Part shown: positions 7,690 to 14,506 of the stretch, in pieces
Layout: every line of letters starts with the position of its first letter
Numbering within the stretch: position 1 is the stretch's first letter
Assembly: GCA_964637035.1 (NCBI GenBank)
Contig: CAZWTU010000019.1
Location: 1 to 23,510 of the forward strand
Direction: 5' to 3'
Source of the DNA: CAZMMV01 sp964637035
GTDB lineage: Bacteria; Bacillota; Clostridia; Tissierellales; Tissierellaceae
Length of the DNA stretch: 23,510 nt
Program-made: the position numbers and the translations under genes
The notes under the pieces: generated by a model
The model's input: only the letters and a program-made list of their open reading frames with translations
What the model was told of the DNA's origin: nothing
Database searches by the model: none

Positions 7690-7743
7690 AACTATCTCCT
7701 TTACCTTTATTTATTAGAGTTTACCTTTAGTATTGTAGTTCAG

Positions 7744-7788
7744 CTAAATCTTATTATATCTTTTAAAAATATCTTTAATATTATTCAA
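7744..7788 (-). CDS. Possible 14-aa leader peptide
   Basis: A perfect AAGGAGG is followed after 6 nt by TTG and 13 further codons (MNNIKDIFKRYNKI), then TAG. It ends 55 nt before the next gene. It could be a leader peptide or the stump of a decayed gene. The ribosome binding site is stronger than those of many real genes here. Confidence 0.25.
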   Translation of the reverse strand: MNNIKDIFKRYNKI

Positions 7789-7828
7789 ACAATTCCTCCT
7801 TAAGTCGTATTTTTTAAATGATATTCAT

Positions 7829-8860
7829 CTAATTTATACTTTGTAAATTCCATGATAATCCTTTATCTACTGAAATATAATTGATACTCTGATTAGAATT
7901 ATCCCATGAAGGAACTCCCAATATCAACTCAATTTCTTCTTCATTTTTTTTAATACTTTGGACATAAAGCATATTCCTATTTTCTTCTGACAAATTGATT
8001 AAAATATCTTTCCATGTTAATCCACCATCATTAGTCATAAAGAGTGATAGTCCATCACTTGACCCAAAATTAATAAAACCAAGTTCCTCATCTAAAAAAT
8101 GCACATAATAAATCTCACTATTTGAGGGGAATTGATAAACCATCTTCCAAGATAACCCATTATCATAAGATTTTACAAATGAATATAAGTATTGATGACT
8201 AGCACGGTCTATAAGATAAAACCCATAATTTAAATTACCATCAATATTTTGAATATATTCTACTTTATCTGCATTTATTTCTATAACTTTATCTATAGTA
8301 GTATTATCTATATTTTCCTCTACTATATTTGGTATAGGGTCTGGCTCTTTTCTATCATCTATTTCAGGTTCTACATAATCTTCCCATTTAACTTCCCCTG
8401 AATATATAATATCTTTGTAATAAACAAACAAATTTTTATATGGATGATAATTGTAAAAATACTGGGGAGTAGTCCATCCAGTATCTATAACTAAGTATTT
8501 TTCTCCTTTATAAGTTTCTACTCCTGCTTCCTGATAACCCATACCAATCATGATAAGGCACATAAGAAGAGCATAAAAATTGGCCGAAAGAATTAATGCC
8601 ATAGATATTATTTTAATAATCTCCTTCCATATGTTATGGATACGTATTTTTTCTTCCAGTATATTTCTTAACTTAGTAAATATGACAATTTCTATAATCA
8701 ATATACAAGAGATAGAAATAATTATAGCTAATACCCATATCCAATCCCTAAGTACTAAGTTGAAATGTTTTTCAAGAAAATATCTACTTCCATTATAAGT
8801 TAAAAAGACAATTAATGTTATAGTTAAACAATATATTATCCATCTTATTCTATTCCGCAT
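7829..8860 (-). CDS. Membrane-anchored protein with BNR/sialidase-like repeats
   Basis: This 343-residue protein starts at ATG 8860 behind AAGGAGA. Three hydrophobic segments (about 8-25, 37-60 and 84-110) form a membrane domain. About 230 extracytoplasmic residues follow. The outer part contains at least three Asp-box-like motifs: SYDNGLSWKMV, TNDGGLTWKDI and SVDKGLSWNL. These match the SxDxGxTW loop of BNR/sialidase beta-propeller repeats. Such repeats form propeller blades and do not imply sialidase activity; no catalytic residues are recognisable. It may be a surface sensor or binding protein. It belongs to the accessory island, and no transfer function is suggested. Confidence 0.65.
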   Translation of the reverse strand: MRNRIRWIIYCLTITLIVFLTYNGSRYFLEKHFNLVLRDWIWVLAIIISISCILIIEIVIFTKLRNILEEKIRIHNIWKEIIKIISMALILSANFYALLMCLIMIGMGYQEAGVETYKGEKYLVIDTGWTTPQYFYNYHPYKNLFVYYKDIIYSGEVKWEDYVEPEIDDRKEPDPIPNIVEENIDNTTIDKVIEINADKVEYIQNIDGNLNYGFYLIDRASHQYLYSFVKSYDNGLSWKMVYQFPSNSEIYYVHFLDEELGFINFGSSDGLSLFMTNDGGLTWKDILINLSEENRNMLYVQSIKKNEEEIELILGVPSWDNSNQSINYISVDKGLSWNLQSIN

Positions 8861-8986
8861 GAAAACATCTCCTTTTAATATGGTTTAGCTGATAATTTTA
8901 CTAGACTCTTATTTCTACTATAGCTCAAGTCAATTAAGATTTGTTTTGAAACTTATCTATAACTAGTTAATTATAAGTACATATAA

Positions 8987-9541
8987 CTACTCTTCCCTTG
9001 GTAATGAAATACCAATAATGTCGACACCTTCAAACCTTTTCAATAAATTTAAGCTTCCATCAGTTTTGTCAAATTCATAAAAATCACAAGGTGATTGCCA
9101 GTTTACATTGAGTTTTACAAGAGCAAAATATTTATCATCCACCCTGAAAATTTGGAATTGCCAAATATCATGTTCTAGTCTACTGGCCTCTTGAAATATT
9201 CTCGTAATTATTTCTTCATCAGCATCATTTCCAAGGGATTCTTCAAGTGAAATTTTATTTAACTTATTAAGAACCTTATTGTTAGTAATGTATGATTTAA
9301 AACAGCCGTGATCGGCATTATATACCTGAAAATCATCACTTACAAATGCATCAATTTTCTTGCTATCTTTATTTGGATAGACAGCAACATACTTTATCTC
9401 ATTTGACGTTTCACTTTTTGTTATTAAATTTACTAATAAATACTTTGATGATTTATATGTGCTTAATATAAACATAATTACAAGCATAATTACAAGTATA
9501 ATTAATATAAGAATTTTAGACTTATTTTTCATAGTCATCAT
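8987..9541 (-). CDS. Single-pass membrane-anchored protein, unknown
   Basis: This protein of up to 184 residues starts with ATG 9541, or the nearby ATG 9538 or 9532, behind GGAAGGA. One strongly hydrophobic N-terminal segment (about 8-27) anchors a soluble domain of about 150 residues. The soluble part contains YVAVYPNKDSKKIDAF, paired Cys (HGCFKSY and SPCDFYEF) and a beta-rich end (FALVKLNVNW). I do not recognise the family. It lies 15 nt after the HTH gene, so it could be transcribed from the promoter of the DUF2975/HTH pair. The two Cys could form a disulfide outside the cell. Confidence 0.6.
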   Translation of the reverse strand: MMTMKNKSKILILIILVIMLVIMFILSTYKSSKYLLVNLITKSETSNEIKYVAVYPNKDSKKIDAFVSDDFQVYNADHGCFKSYITNNKVLNKLNKISLEESLGNDADEEIITRIFQEASRLEHDIWQFQIFRVDDKYFALVKLNVNWQSPCDFYEFDKTDGSLNLLKRFEGVDIIGISLPREE

Positions 9542-9556
9542 TTCCTTCCATAAAAG

Positions 9557-9769
9557 TTAATCAGCATCTTCTACATATTCTAAAATATCCCCAGGTTGAC
9601 AATCAAGAGTTTTACATATTGCCTCTAGTGTACTAAATCTTATAGCTTTTGCCTTACCATTTTTTAATATGGATATATTAGCCATGGTTATTCCTACTCC
9701 TTCACTTAGTTCAGTAACGCTCATCTTTCTCTTTGCTAACATAACATCTAAATTCACTATTATCATCAT
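9557..9769 (-). CDS. YozG-type XRE-family HTH regulator
   Basis: This 70-residue protein is a single Cro/C1-type helix-turn-helix domain. It has KRKMSVTELSEGVGITMANI (helices 2-3), then ISILKNGKAKAIRFSTLEAICKTLDCQPGDILEY, the typical end of small YozG-like regulators. It follows the DUF2975 gene by a few bases behind AGGTGA. In Firmicutes these two genes occur as a conserved pair, from knowledge of that pairing, and the regulator is thought to control the pair's own promoter. A matching promoter with palindromes lies at 10290-10341. It is more likely a cargo regulator than the master control of conjugation. Confidence 0.85.
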   Translation of the reverse strand: MMIIVNLDVMLAKRKMSVTELSEGVGITMANISILKNGKAKAIRFSTLEAICKTLDCQPGDILEYVEDAD

Positions 9770-9776
9770 TTATCAC

Positions 9777-10256
9777 CTACACTGTTAAATCATAATCATT
9801 TTTGTAAACTATAGATTTTTTCACTATAGCTCGAACTAGCATAGTTACAGTGGCTACTATCCAAATCAGAAAAATTGTACCTACCATTATTAGTGCTATC
9901 AATGGACCAGGTCCTCCAAAGGTTGTCATATATTTAAATAAAATTATGATTCCGATGGATGCTAATATACACATTATCACCACTATCTCTAATCCCCTAG
10001 TAAATCTTGAGGTAAATGTGAAATCACGATCAAATAAAACAAGTAAATACATTATAGTCCCTACTCCTGTTAATAATAGGAGTAAAAGTAATTCACAAGC
10101 TATGAGAATAGGTAATTTCGCATATTCAACTTCAGGTTCATATTCTGCCATGTTTTCTGCCATTCTAGGAAGTACGTAGGATCCAAAAAATATTACACAT
10201 ATTGCAAATACTATTAATAAGACTTTTAAAATATTTGATGCTGTATTAACTTTCAA
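9777..10256 (-). CDS. DUF2975-family membrane protein
   Basis: This 159-residue protein starts at TTG 10256, 9 nt after GGAGG. Four membrane helices lie at about 8-28, 48-72, 88-108 and 118-145. The second is a pure Leu run (ELLLLLLLTGVG), and the phrase LFDRDFTFTSRFTRGLEIV sits between helices 2 and 3. This plan is that of DUF2975 proteins, which occur next to a YozG-type HTH gene exactly as here. The molecular role is unknown; it may be a membrane partner that senses or tunes the regulator. It is the first gene after a strong promoter. Confidence 0.8.
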   Translation of the reverse strand: MKVNTASNILKVLLIVFAICVIFFGSYVLPRMAENMAEYEPEVEYAKLPILIACELLLLLLLTGVGTIMYLLVLFDRDFTFTSRFTRGLEIVVIMCILASIGIIILFKYMTTFGGPGPLIALIMVGTIFLIWIVATVTMLVRAIVKKSIVYKNDYDLTV

Positions 10257-10289
10257 AATAATCCACCTCCGAAAAGTTTATCTAATTAT

Positions 10290-10341
10290 ATTATAGCTTC
10301 CAATATATTGTAAGTCAATATATACTTATTGAATATCAATA
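10290..10341 (-). promoter_or_regulatory. Sigma-A promoter with palindromic operator candidates
   Basis: On the minus strand TTGACT (10318-10313) and TATAAT (10295-10290) are separated by exactly 17 bp, 34 bp before the DUF2975 start. A perfect palindrome, TATTGAATATCAATA, lies at 10327-10341, and the palindrome CAATATATTG (10301-10310) lies within the spacer. These are good operator candidates for the HTH protein encoded two genes downstream. Confidence 0.75.
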
Positions 10342-10411
10342 CATATCACTTTGATTATTAGAGTAATATAGTCATTTTCTCCCTTCCAATTATAAATAGA
10401 AATATTAGTTT

Positions 10412-10465
10412 TTATAACATTCTCCATATCTTTTGTCAGTTATCAATATATAGAGAATGTTATAA
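10412..10465. repeat. 13-bp perfect inverted repeat at the island boundary
   Basis: TTATAACATTCTC (10412-10424) and GAGAATGTTATAA (10453-10465) are exact inverse complements with a 28-nt loop. It begins just after the stop of the small pilin-like gene. A T-run follows on neither strand, so an efficient intrinsic terminator is doubtful. The remaining bases to 10342 hold only a 33-codon frame (10427-10326) without a ribosome binding site. Confidence 0.6.
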
Positions 10466-10470
10466 GTTCT

Positions 10471-10683
10471 TTAACCTCCAAAGTAATGTACTGCTATATC
10501 TTTTAACTGCCATATGGATTCTGCTAAGATTAGAAATACTAATGCATTTTTCATTCTTTTTTTATGAACTCCTAATTCTTCATCATCTTGGATTACTTTT
10601 ATAAAACAATATGCTACACGAGTAACTGTTCCTGCCCTTATTAACCATATAAATACCATAGATAATTCTTTTAATATATCCAT
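10471..10683 (-). CDS. Small pilin-like membrane protein, paralog of the TrbC-like protein
   Basis: This 70-residue protein starts at ATG 10683. Its AGGAG overlaps the stop of the TrbL-like gene. Two helices (about 8-28 and 44-64) flank a basic loop. The core GTVTRVAYCFIKVIQDDEEL followed by HKK and Asn aligns with GTVVTAYCFIRRGAADEMD, also followed by HKK and Asn, in the 110-residue TrbC/VirB2-like protein at 11824-12156. The two are likely paralogs. This one lacks the signal peptide. It may be a minor subunit or a helper of the mating channel. No closer family name is justified. Confidence 0.6.
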   Translation of the reverse strand: MDILKELSMVFIWLIRAGTVTRVAYCFIKVIQDDEELGVHKKRMKNALVFLILAESIWQLKDIAVHYFGG

Positions 10684-10693
10684 TATTCAACTC

Positions 10694-11521
10694 CTACTTT
10701 ACAGCACTTTTAAACATCTGAACCAATCTTGCTGAGGAATATATATTATTGACCATTCCTCCACCACCTGAGAATATCAGAAATTCTTGCAAAAAGCTTG
10801 GTGTCTTTACGGCAAAGTATTCTGCTGCTATTCCCCAGAATAAATGCCCACTAAACATAAGGCTTAAGCCTAATTTTGCTAATACTACCTGAACCAACAC
10901 TGTTAAGGTTGATTGAAAAAACTTTTGTGTATAGCTTCTAAAAACCCCTTTATCTGCATCCATTAATCCTATACATGCTAGTGGTAATCCTATTCTTAAT
11001 ATTAATATTTCTAATCCTTTTCTAATGAATTGAATATATAAAAGTATAAATATTATAAAAAACACTAGAAAAGATAATACACTAAATATTCCTGCTGTTG
11101 ATAATGTTGAAATCATTGAAGCAAATCCGATATTTATATTTAAGCCAATTGCTGATAGTGCTTGATTAGAAAAATCTTCTATGATCTCCGCAAGCCAACC
11201 ATATAAAATTGGAAAGGTTAATGCTATTGCCATAGCCCTAAAGAAATTGGTTAAAAGTTGAACTGGATCAATATCTGCATCTCCATCAGACCAGAGTACA
11301 TATATTTCAAATCCTTTCTTTAGAAATTTTAATATTATTAAAGATATACCAAAGTCTAGAAATATTCTAAATAATGTACTGAACCCATCAATTCCTAAGT
11401 TTTTCATATGTTCTTCAGCATGTAGGGCTAGGGATACTATTCCTGTTAACATTTCATTTCCTAAGAAATCAAATAGTCCTTCTAAGAATTCTATTATAAG
11501 GAGTGTAATTAACTTAGACAT
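10694..11521 (-). CDS. TrbL/VirB6-like mating-channel membrane protein
   Basis: This 275-residue protein starts at ATG 11521 behind GGAAGGAG. It has about six to seven hydrophobic segments: about 20-33, 50-66, 90-110, 138-165, 170-184, 205-225 and 240-255. The region RKGLEILILRIGLPLACIGL is typical of the TrbL/VirB6 polytopic channel family in Firmicutes mobile elements. It should form part of the inner-membrane channel for DNA transfer. The place after a TrbC-like pilin and a DUF6133-like gene matches the order I recall for Tn1549-type elements. A 12-bp hairpin separates it from the upstream gene. Confidence 0.75.
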   Translation of the reverse strand: MSKLITLLIIEFLEGLFDFLGNEMLTGIVSLALHAEEHMKNLGIDGFSTLFRIFLDFGISLIILKFLKKGFEIYVLWSDGDADIDPVQLLTNFFRAMAIALTFPILYGWLAEIIEDFSNQALSAIGLNINIGFASMISTLSTAGIFSVLSFLVFFIIFILLYIQFIRKGLEILILRIGLPLACIGLMDADKGVFRSYTQKFFQSTLTVLVQVVLAKLGLSLMFSGHLFWGIAAEYFAVKTPSFLQEFLIFSGGGGMVNNIYSSARLVQMFKSAVK

Positions 11522-11541
11522 GTTTTTCTCCTTCCATAGTT

Positions 11542-11573
11542 AAAGGGACTGTATCTAGTTTTACAGTCCCTTT
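11542..11573 (-). terminator. 12-bp perfect hairpin in front of the trbL-like gene
   Basis: AAAGGGACTGTA (11542-11553) and TACAGTCCCTTT (11562-11573) form a perfect stem with an 8-nt loop. On the minus strand only three T follow, so it could be a weak terminator, an attenuator or an RNA-processing or stability hairpin inside the operon. Confidence 0.5.
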
Positions 11574-11582
11574 ATATAACTA

Positions 11583-11804
11583 TTAGTTTCCACTATAATT
11601 AAACATTTCAGTAATTCTTTGTGTAATAGTTGGCATTATTGTAGTATTAAATAATGCATATAAACCGGCTAATAGAAGTGCACCTAATACTACTGCAATT
11701 AAGATTTTAACTCCTGTGTCTACATAGTTTTCTCCAGACTTGTCTTTTAATTTAATAAATAATCTTTTATACATTACCTTAGATCCTTTTATAATATTAG
11801 TCAT
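11583..11804 (-). CDS. DUF6133-like small conjugation protein
   Basis: This 73-residue protein starts at ATG 11804, 8 nt after AGGAGG. The end reads NYVDTGVKILIAVVLGALLL, then GLYALFNTTIMPTITQRI and MFNYSGN. I recognise this as the signature of the DUF6133 proteins found beside trbL and virD4 in Tn1549-like elements. It has a basic head and one transmembrane helix (about 32-52). The head with KDKSGENYVD before the helix resembles pilin-like leaders, so it may be a structural pilus-type subunit. The function is not known for the family. Confidence 0.75.
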   Translation of the reverse strand: MTNIIKGSKVMYKRLFIKLKDKSGENYVDTGVKILIAVVLGALLLAGLYALFNTTIMPTITQRITEMFNYSGN

Positions 11805-11823
11805 TTATTTGTCCTCCTATTTC

Positions 11824-12156
11824 TTATTTAAAATATCCACTTACTAATGTAATAATTACACCTGATAGTATTGCACCTATGGTAGATACAATTGTTGTGG
11901 TAATTCTATTAGACCACTTTTTATGGTCCATCTCATCCGCTGCTCCTCTCCTGATAAAACAATATGCTGTAACTACTGTTCCTACTGGTATTGCTATTAC
12001 TATAAGCACCTTACCTAAGTCCTCTACTAGTTTTTTTAATCCTGTAAATATTGTGCTACTTTCTATTTGATTTGCAAATGCATTGGATGAAGTTATTAAA
12101 ATAATTATAGTTAAAACAATTATATTGATAAATACTTTCTTTTTATTTTTAGACAT
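11824..12156 (-). CDS. TrbC/VirB2-like pilin
   Basis: This 110-residue protein starts at ATG 12156 behind GGGAGGG. It has a cleavable signal peptide (about 1-28, ending SSNAFA), then two helices (about 45-66 and 85-107) joined by the charged loop RRGAADEMDHKKWSNR. A signal peptide plus two helices with a short cytoplasmic loop is the TrbC/VirB2 pilin plan. It sits between virD4 and the DUF6133-like gene, as in related conjugative elements. It probably provides the main extracellular or membrane channel subunit. A shorter relative is encoded at 10471-10683. Confidence 0.7.
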   Translation of the reverse strand: MSKNKKKVFINIIVLTIIILITSSNAFANQIESSTIFTGLKKLVEDLGKVLIVIAIPVGTVVTAYCFIRRGAADEMDHKKWSNRITTTIVSTIGAILSGVIITLVSGYFK

Positions 12157-12182
12157 TATATCCCTCCCCTACTGACTTATAA

Positions 12183-13676
12183 TTAATCCCCATTATAAAA
12201 TTCCCATATTCCCCATAAGTTTATCTGTCCACTTTTGATGTTTCTAACTTTACGTTTGTTTTCCCTAATTTCTCTTACTAGTCTGTTGTGTTCCTTATCT
12301 CCTAAGCCCAAAATATCATTAAAGTACATTTCTGAAATATCAGGGGCAAACATTATAGCTGGATTATCTCTTGATATAACCAGGCTATATGGTCTTGAAA
12401 TAAGTCTTACTTCATTAGGATCCAATAATGCTCTTCCTGTTAGATTAATACTTTGGGATGAGGATGAACTATTGGAGTTTAGAGATGCTGAAAGTGAGTA
12501 TGTTGATACGGTATAATTTCCTAGTTTCTTAGATATTTCCTCTAAGGTTTCAAGGTCATCTGCCTGCAAATATATCCAAGTCTGACAATTACCTCTGATA
12601 GTTCGACTAACCTCCTTTCCATACTTTTCTTCTATTTGAGCAAATGATTGTAAAAACAAATTAAATCTTATTCCTCTACCACCTCCAACAGTTAGCTTGT
12701 TTGTAAAATCTGGTATCTTTGAAAAGTTGCCAAATTCATCTAATATAAAATTTACTCTTCTTTCTAATCTACCACCCCTTTCGTCTGCCACCTTTACTAA
12801 TTGTTCATAAATTTGTGATACCAATAAACTGGCTAAGCTATAATAAGTGGTTTTTTCATCTGGAAGTATAATAAACAAAGCCATCTTTTTACTTCCTAAA
12901 TCTTTAGGTTTAAAATCACTATTTGAAGTCATTGAATAAATAAGTGGGTTAGTAAATAATCTTAAAGTTGTTAAAGCGGCAGTAAAAAAACTCCCTCTTG
13001 TTTTTGAAGGAGCTATTTCTGATATTGCTATTAAGCCTTTTGCTGGATGTGTATCATCCAATTCTTTCATATATTCAACAATAGGCATTGTCTTACCAAT
13101 GGTTTTACACATTTGGGATATAAAATAATATACATTTGTCATATTTTGATACTGCTTGTTATATCCACCCTTATTATCAAAAACTACTGCCATGATAGCT
13201 GATGCTATAGTAGATGCTTCCCCATCAGTCCATATTCTTTCTCCCTTAGATTCTCCGACTAAAGAAGAGGTTATATCCCATATTGCTTCTATTGCTGTTG
13301 GAATATCTTCTTTATCTACTGAATCTATTATAGGTTGAAGAAAGTTATATTGGTTTGATTTTAATGGGTTTCTAAAGTCTAATGCTATGACTTCATATCC
13401 TAGTCTTTCTAGAAAAGGATAAGTGTATTGATAAAGTTCTCCCTTAGGGTCCGATAAAACCATATTTTCACTTGCTAAGCCTAAAGTACAAATAGATTGT
13501 AATACTATTGTTCTTGATTTGCCTGAACGTGTCGCGCCTACACAAAGACTATGGACATCATCAGTTATTGTATATAATTTTTCTTCATTTCTTGTTTTTT
13601 CTAATCCAATTACTATTCCACCATCATTAAAGTAAGGTTTTTTATTAGCTTCTTCTATATCAAATATTTTTATCAC
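12183..13676 (-). CDS. VirD4/TraG-type coupling protein, ATPase part
   Basis: This 497-residue frame starts at GTG 13676, directly after the TAG of the preceding frame and in the same phase. Walker A is CVGATRSGKSR (about 45-55). Walker B is FILDEFGNFSKIPDF with Asp-Glu at about 313-314, and VLSDPKGELY is the conserved DPKGE motif. These define TraG/VirD4 coupling proteins, which recruit the relaxase-DNA complex to the channel. The protein lacks membrane helices; they lie in the upstream frame, so both frames together make one normal-length VirD4 of about 650 residues. A Ser-rich stretch (about 400-412) is an unusual low-complexity loop. Confidence 0.9.
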   Translation of the reverse strand: MIKIFDIEEANKKPYFNDGGIVIGLEKTRNEEKLYTITDDVHSLCVGATRSGKSRTIVLQSICTLGLASENMVLSDPKGELYQYTYPFLERLGYEVIALDFRNPLKSNQYNFLQPIIDSVDKEDIPTAIEAIWDITSSLVGESKGERIWTDGEASTIASAIMAVVFDNKGGYNKQYQNMTNVYYFISQMCKTIGKTMPIVEYMKELDDTHPAKGLIAISEIAPSKTRGSFFTAALTTLRLFTNPLIYSMTSNSDFKPKDLGSKKMALFIILPDEKTTYYSLASLLVSQIYEQLVKVADERGGRLERRVNFILDEFGNFSKIPDFTNKLTVGGGRGIRFNLFLQSFAQIEEKYGKEVSRTIRGNCQTWIYLQADDLETLEEISKKLGNYTVSTYSLSASLNSNSSSSSQSINLTGRALLDPNEVRLISRPYSLVISRDNPAIMFAPDISEMYFNDILGLGDKEHNRLVREIRENKRKVRNIKSGQINLWGIWEFYNGD

Positions 13677-14129
13677 CTACTTTCCCATTTTAATATCATC
13701 ATGTCCATGTTTTATTAAATAATCGATTAATTTATCATTTTTATTTAATATACATGATGAAAAAGCTTTATCCTTTTCTTCATCCTTCATCCATTTAGCT
13801 GACCCAAATTGTTTTTGTCCTGCTGGAGCTGGAGTCACTATATTTGGTGTTATTTTAATTAAATCTGATTGATATGTTTTATTATTAGTTGCAGAATATA
13901 ATATGATCCCCAAAATTAATGTTAACTGAAAAGCTATAAATAGATATAAATGATTTTTATTTTCCATTAAACTTAAAATAGCATCCTTAAATTTAGGTAT
14001 ACTAAAGTCTTCTATTTCCTTTGATAGTATTTCATCTAATAAAGTTGAAAAGTAAATATTAAATATTGTACCTATTATAAAGATTAAAATTATAACTATT
14101 ATTTTTATTCTTATCTGATCATTCTTCAT
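13677..14129 (-). CDS. VirD4 coupling protein, N-terminal membrane part
   Basis: I choose ATG 14129, 6 nt after AGGAAG, over TTG 14147. That gives 150 residues. Two helices (about 9-28 and 62-80) enclose an external loop. After them comes PAPAGQKQFGSAKWMKDEE, the GSAxW element that VirD4 proteins carry just before the ATPase domain. The frame ends in AAG TAG, followed at once by GTG of the ATPase frame in the same phase. The gene is therefore a coupling protein interrupted by one amber codon. Separate translation by stop-start coupling, read-through, or inactivation are all possible. Both parts look intact in sequence. Confidence 0.75.
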   Translation of the reverse strand: MKNDQIRIKIIVIILIFIIGTIFNIYFSTLLDEILSKEIEDFSIPKFKDAILSLMENKNHLYLFIAFQLTLILGIILYSATNNKTYQSDLIKITPNIVTPAPAGQKQFGSAKWMKDEEKDKAFSSCILNKNDKLIDYLIKHGHDDIKMGK

Positions 14130-14154
14130 TTTTATCTTCCTTTTCAAAAATCAC

Positions 14155-14418
14155 TTAGCAGGCTTTGGATAGAGTTTCTTTTATAGAATAGTAGTTTATT
14201 ATAAAATTTACTTTTAAAAAACATTCACAATATTTATGTCTGCTTTTAAATATATAAAAGTAATCATTTTCTCCAATAAATCTTCCTCTAAAATATCCAG
14301 AGTTTAATTTTCTTCCCTTACCTATATTTTCAATTATATATTCATTTCCCACTGTTAAACCCAAGTCTATATCGTCAATTCTTACATTTATATATTTATT
14401 CTTAAACCCTTTTATAAT
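14155..14418 (-). CDS. Small unknown protein with probable ATT start
   Basis: GGAGG (14429-14425) is followed after 6 nt by ATT 14418 and then by an open frame. No ATG, GTG or TTG lies in this frame until TTG 14364, which has no ribosome binding site. The segment between them encodes NKYINVRIDDIDLGLTVGNE, which looks like real protein continuing into the rest. The product would be 87 residues: a beta-rich body (GYFRGRFIGENDYFYIFKSR), then KYCECFLKVNF and a helix. I do not recognise the family. It lies just upstream of virD4 and ends 25 nt before it, so it likely belongs to the transfer operon. If the ATT is not used, the product is 69 residues. Confidence 0.55.
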   Translation of the reverse strand: MIKGFKNKYINVRIDDIDLGLTVGNEYIIENIGKGRKLNSGYFRGRFIGENDYFYIFKSRHKYCECFLKVNFIINYYSIKETLSKAC

Positions 14419-14451
14419 TTCTCACCTCCATTGAAAACTGGCCCCTCAGAA

Positions 14452-14474
14452 TGGTTTGTAAGCTATTCAAACCA
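14452..14474. repeat. 7-bp hairpin between genes
   Basis: TGGTTTG (14452-14458) and CAAACCA (14468-14474) form a perfect short stem with a 9-nt loop in the gap between the large secreted protein gene and the ATT-start gene. No T-run follows. The role is unclear. Confidence 0.35.
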
Positions 14475-14506
14475 GGTAGTTGATACTATTGTATAGGTCA
14501 CTTTTA

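Noticed and set aside
7829..8860. Sialidase enzyme
   Set aside because: Only the Asp-box repeats are present. The catalytic Arg triad, Tyr and Glu arrangement is not recognisable, and the protein has three N-terminal membrane segments.
9557..9769. HTH protein as master regulator of conjugation
   Set aside because: Its pairing with DUF2975 and its own promoter point to a cargo regulator.
10326..10427. A 33-codon minus-strand frame (begins MENVIKTNISIYNWKGE)
   Set aside because: It looks somewhat protein-like but has no ribosome binding site and overlaps the inverted repeat and operator region. It may be a gene remnant.
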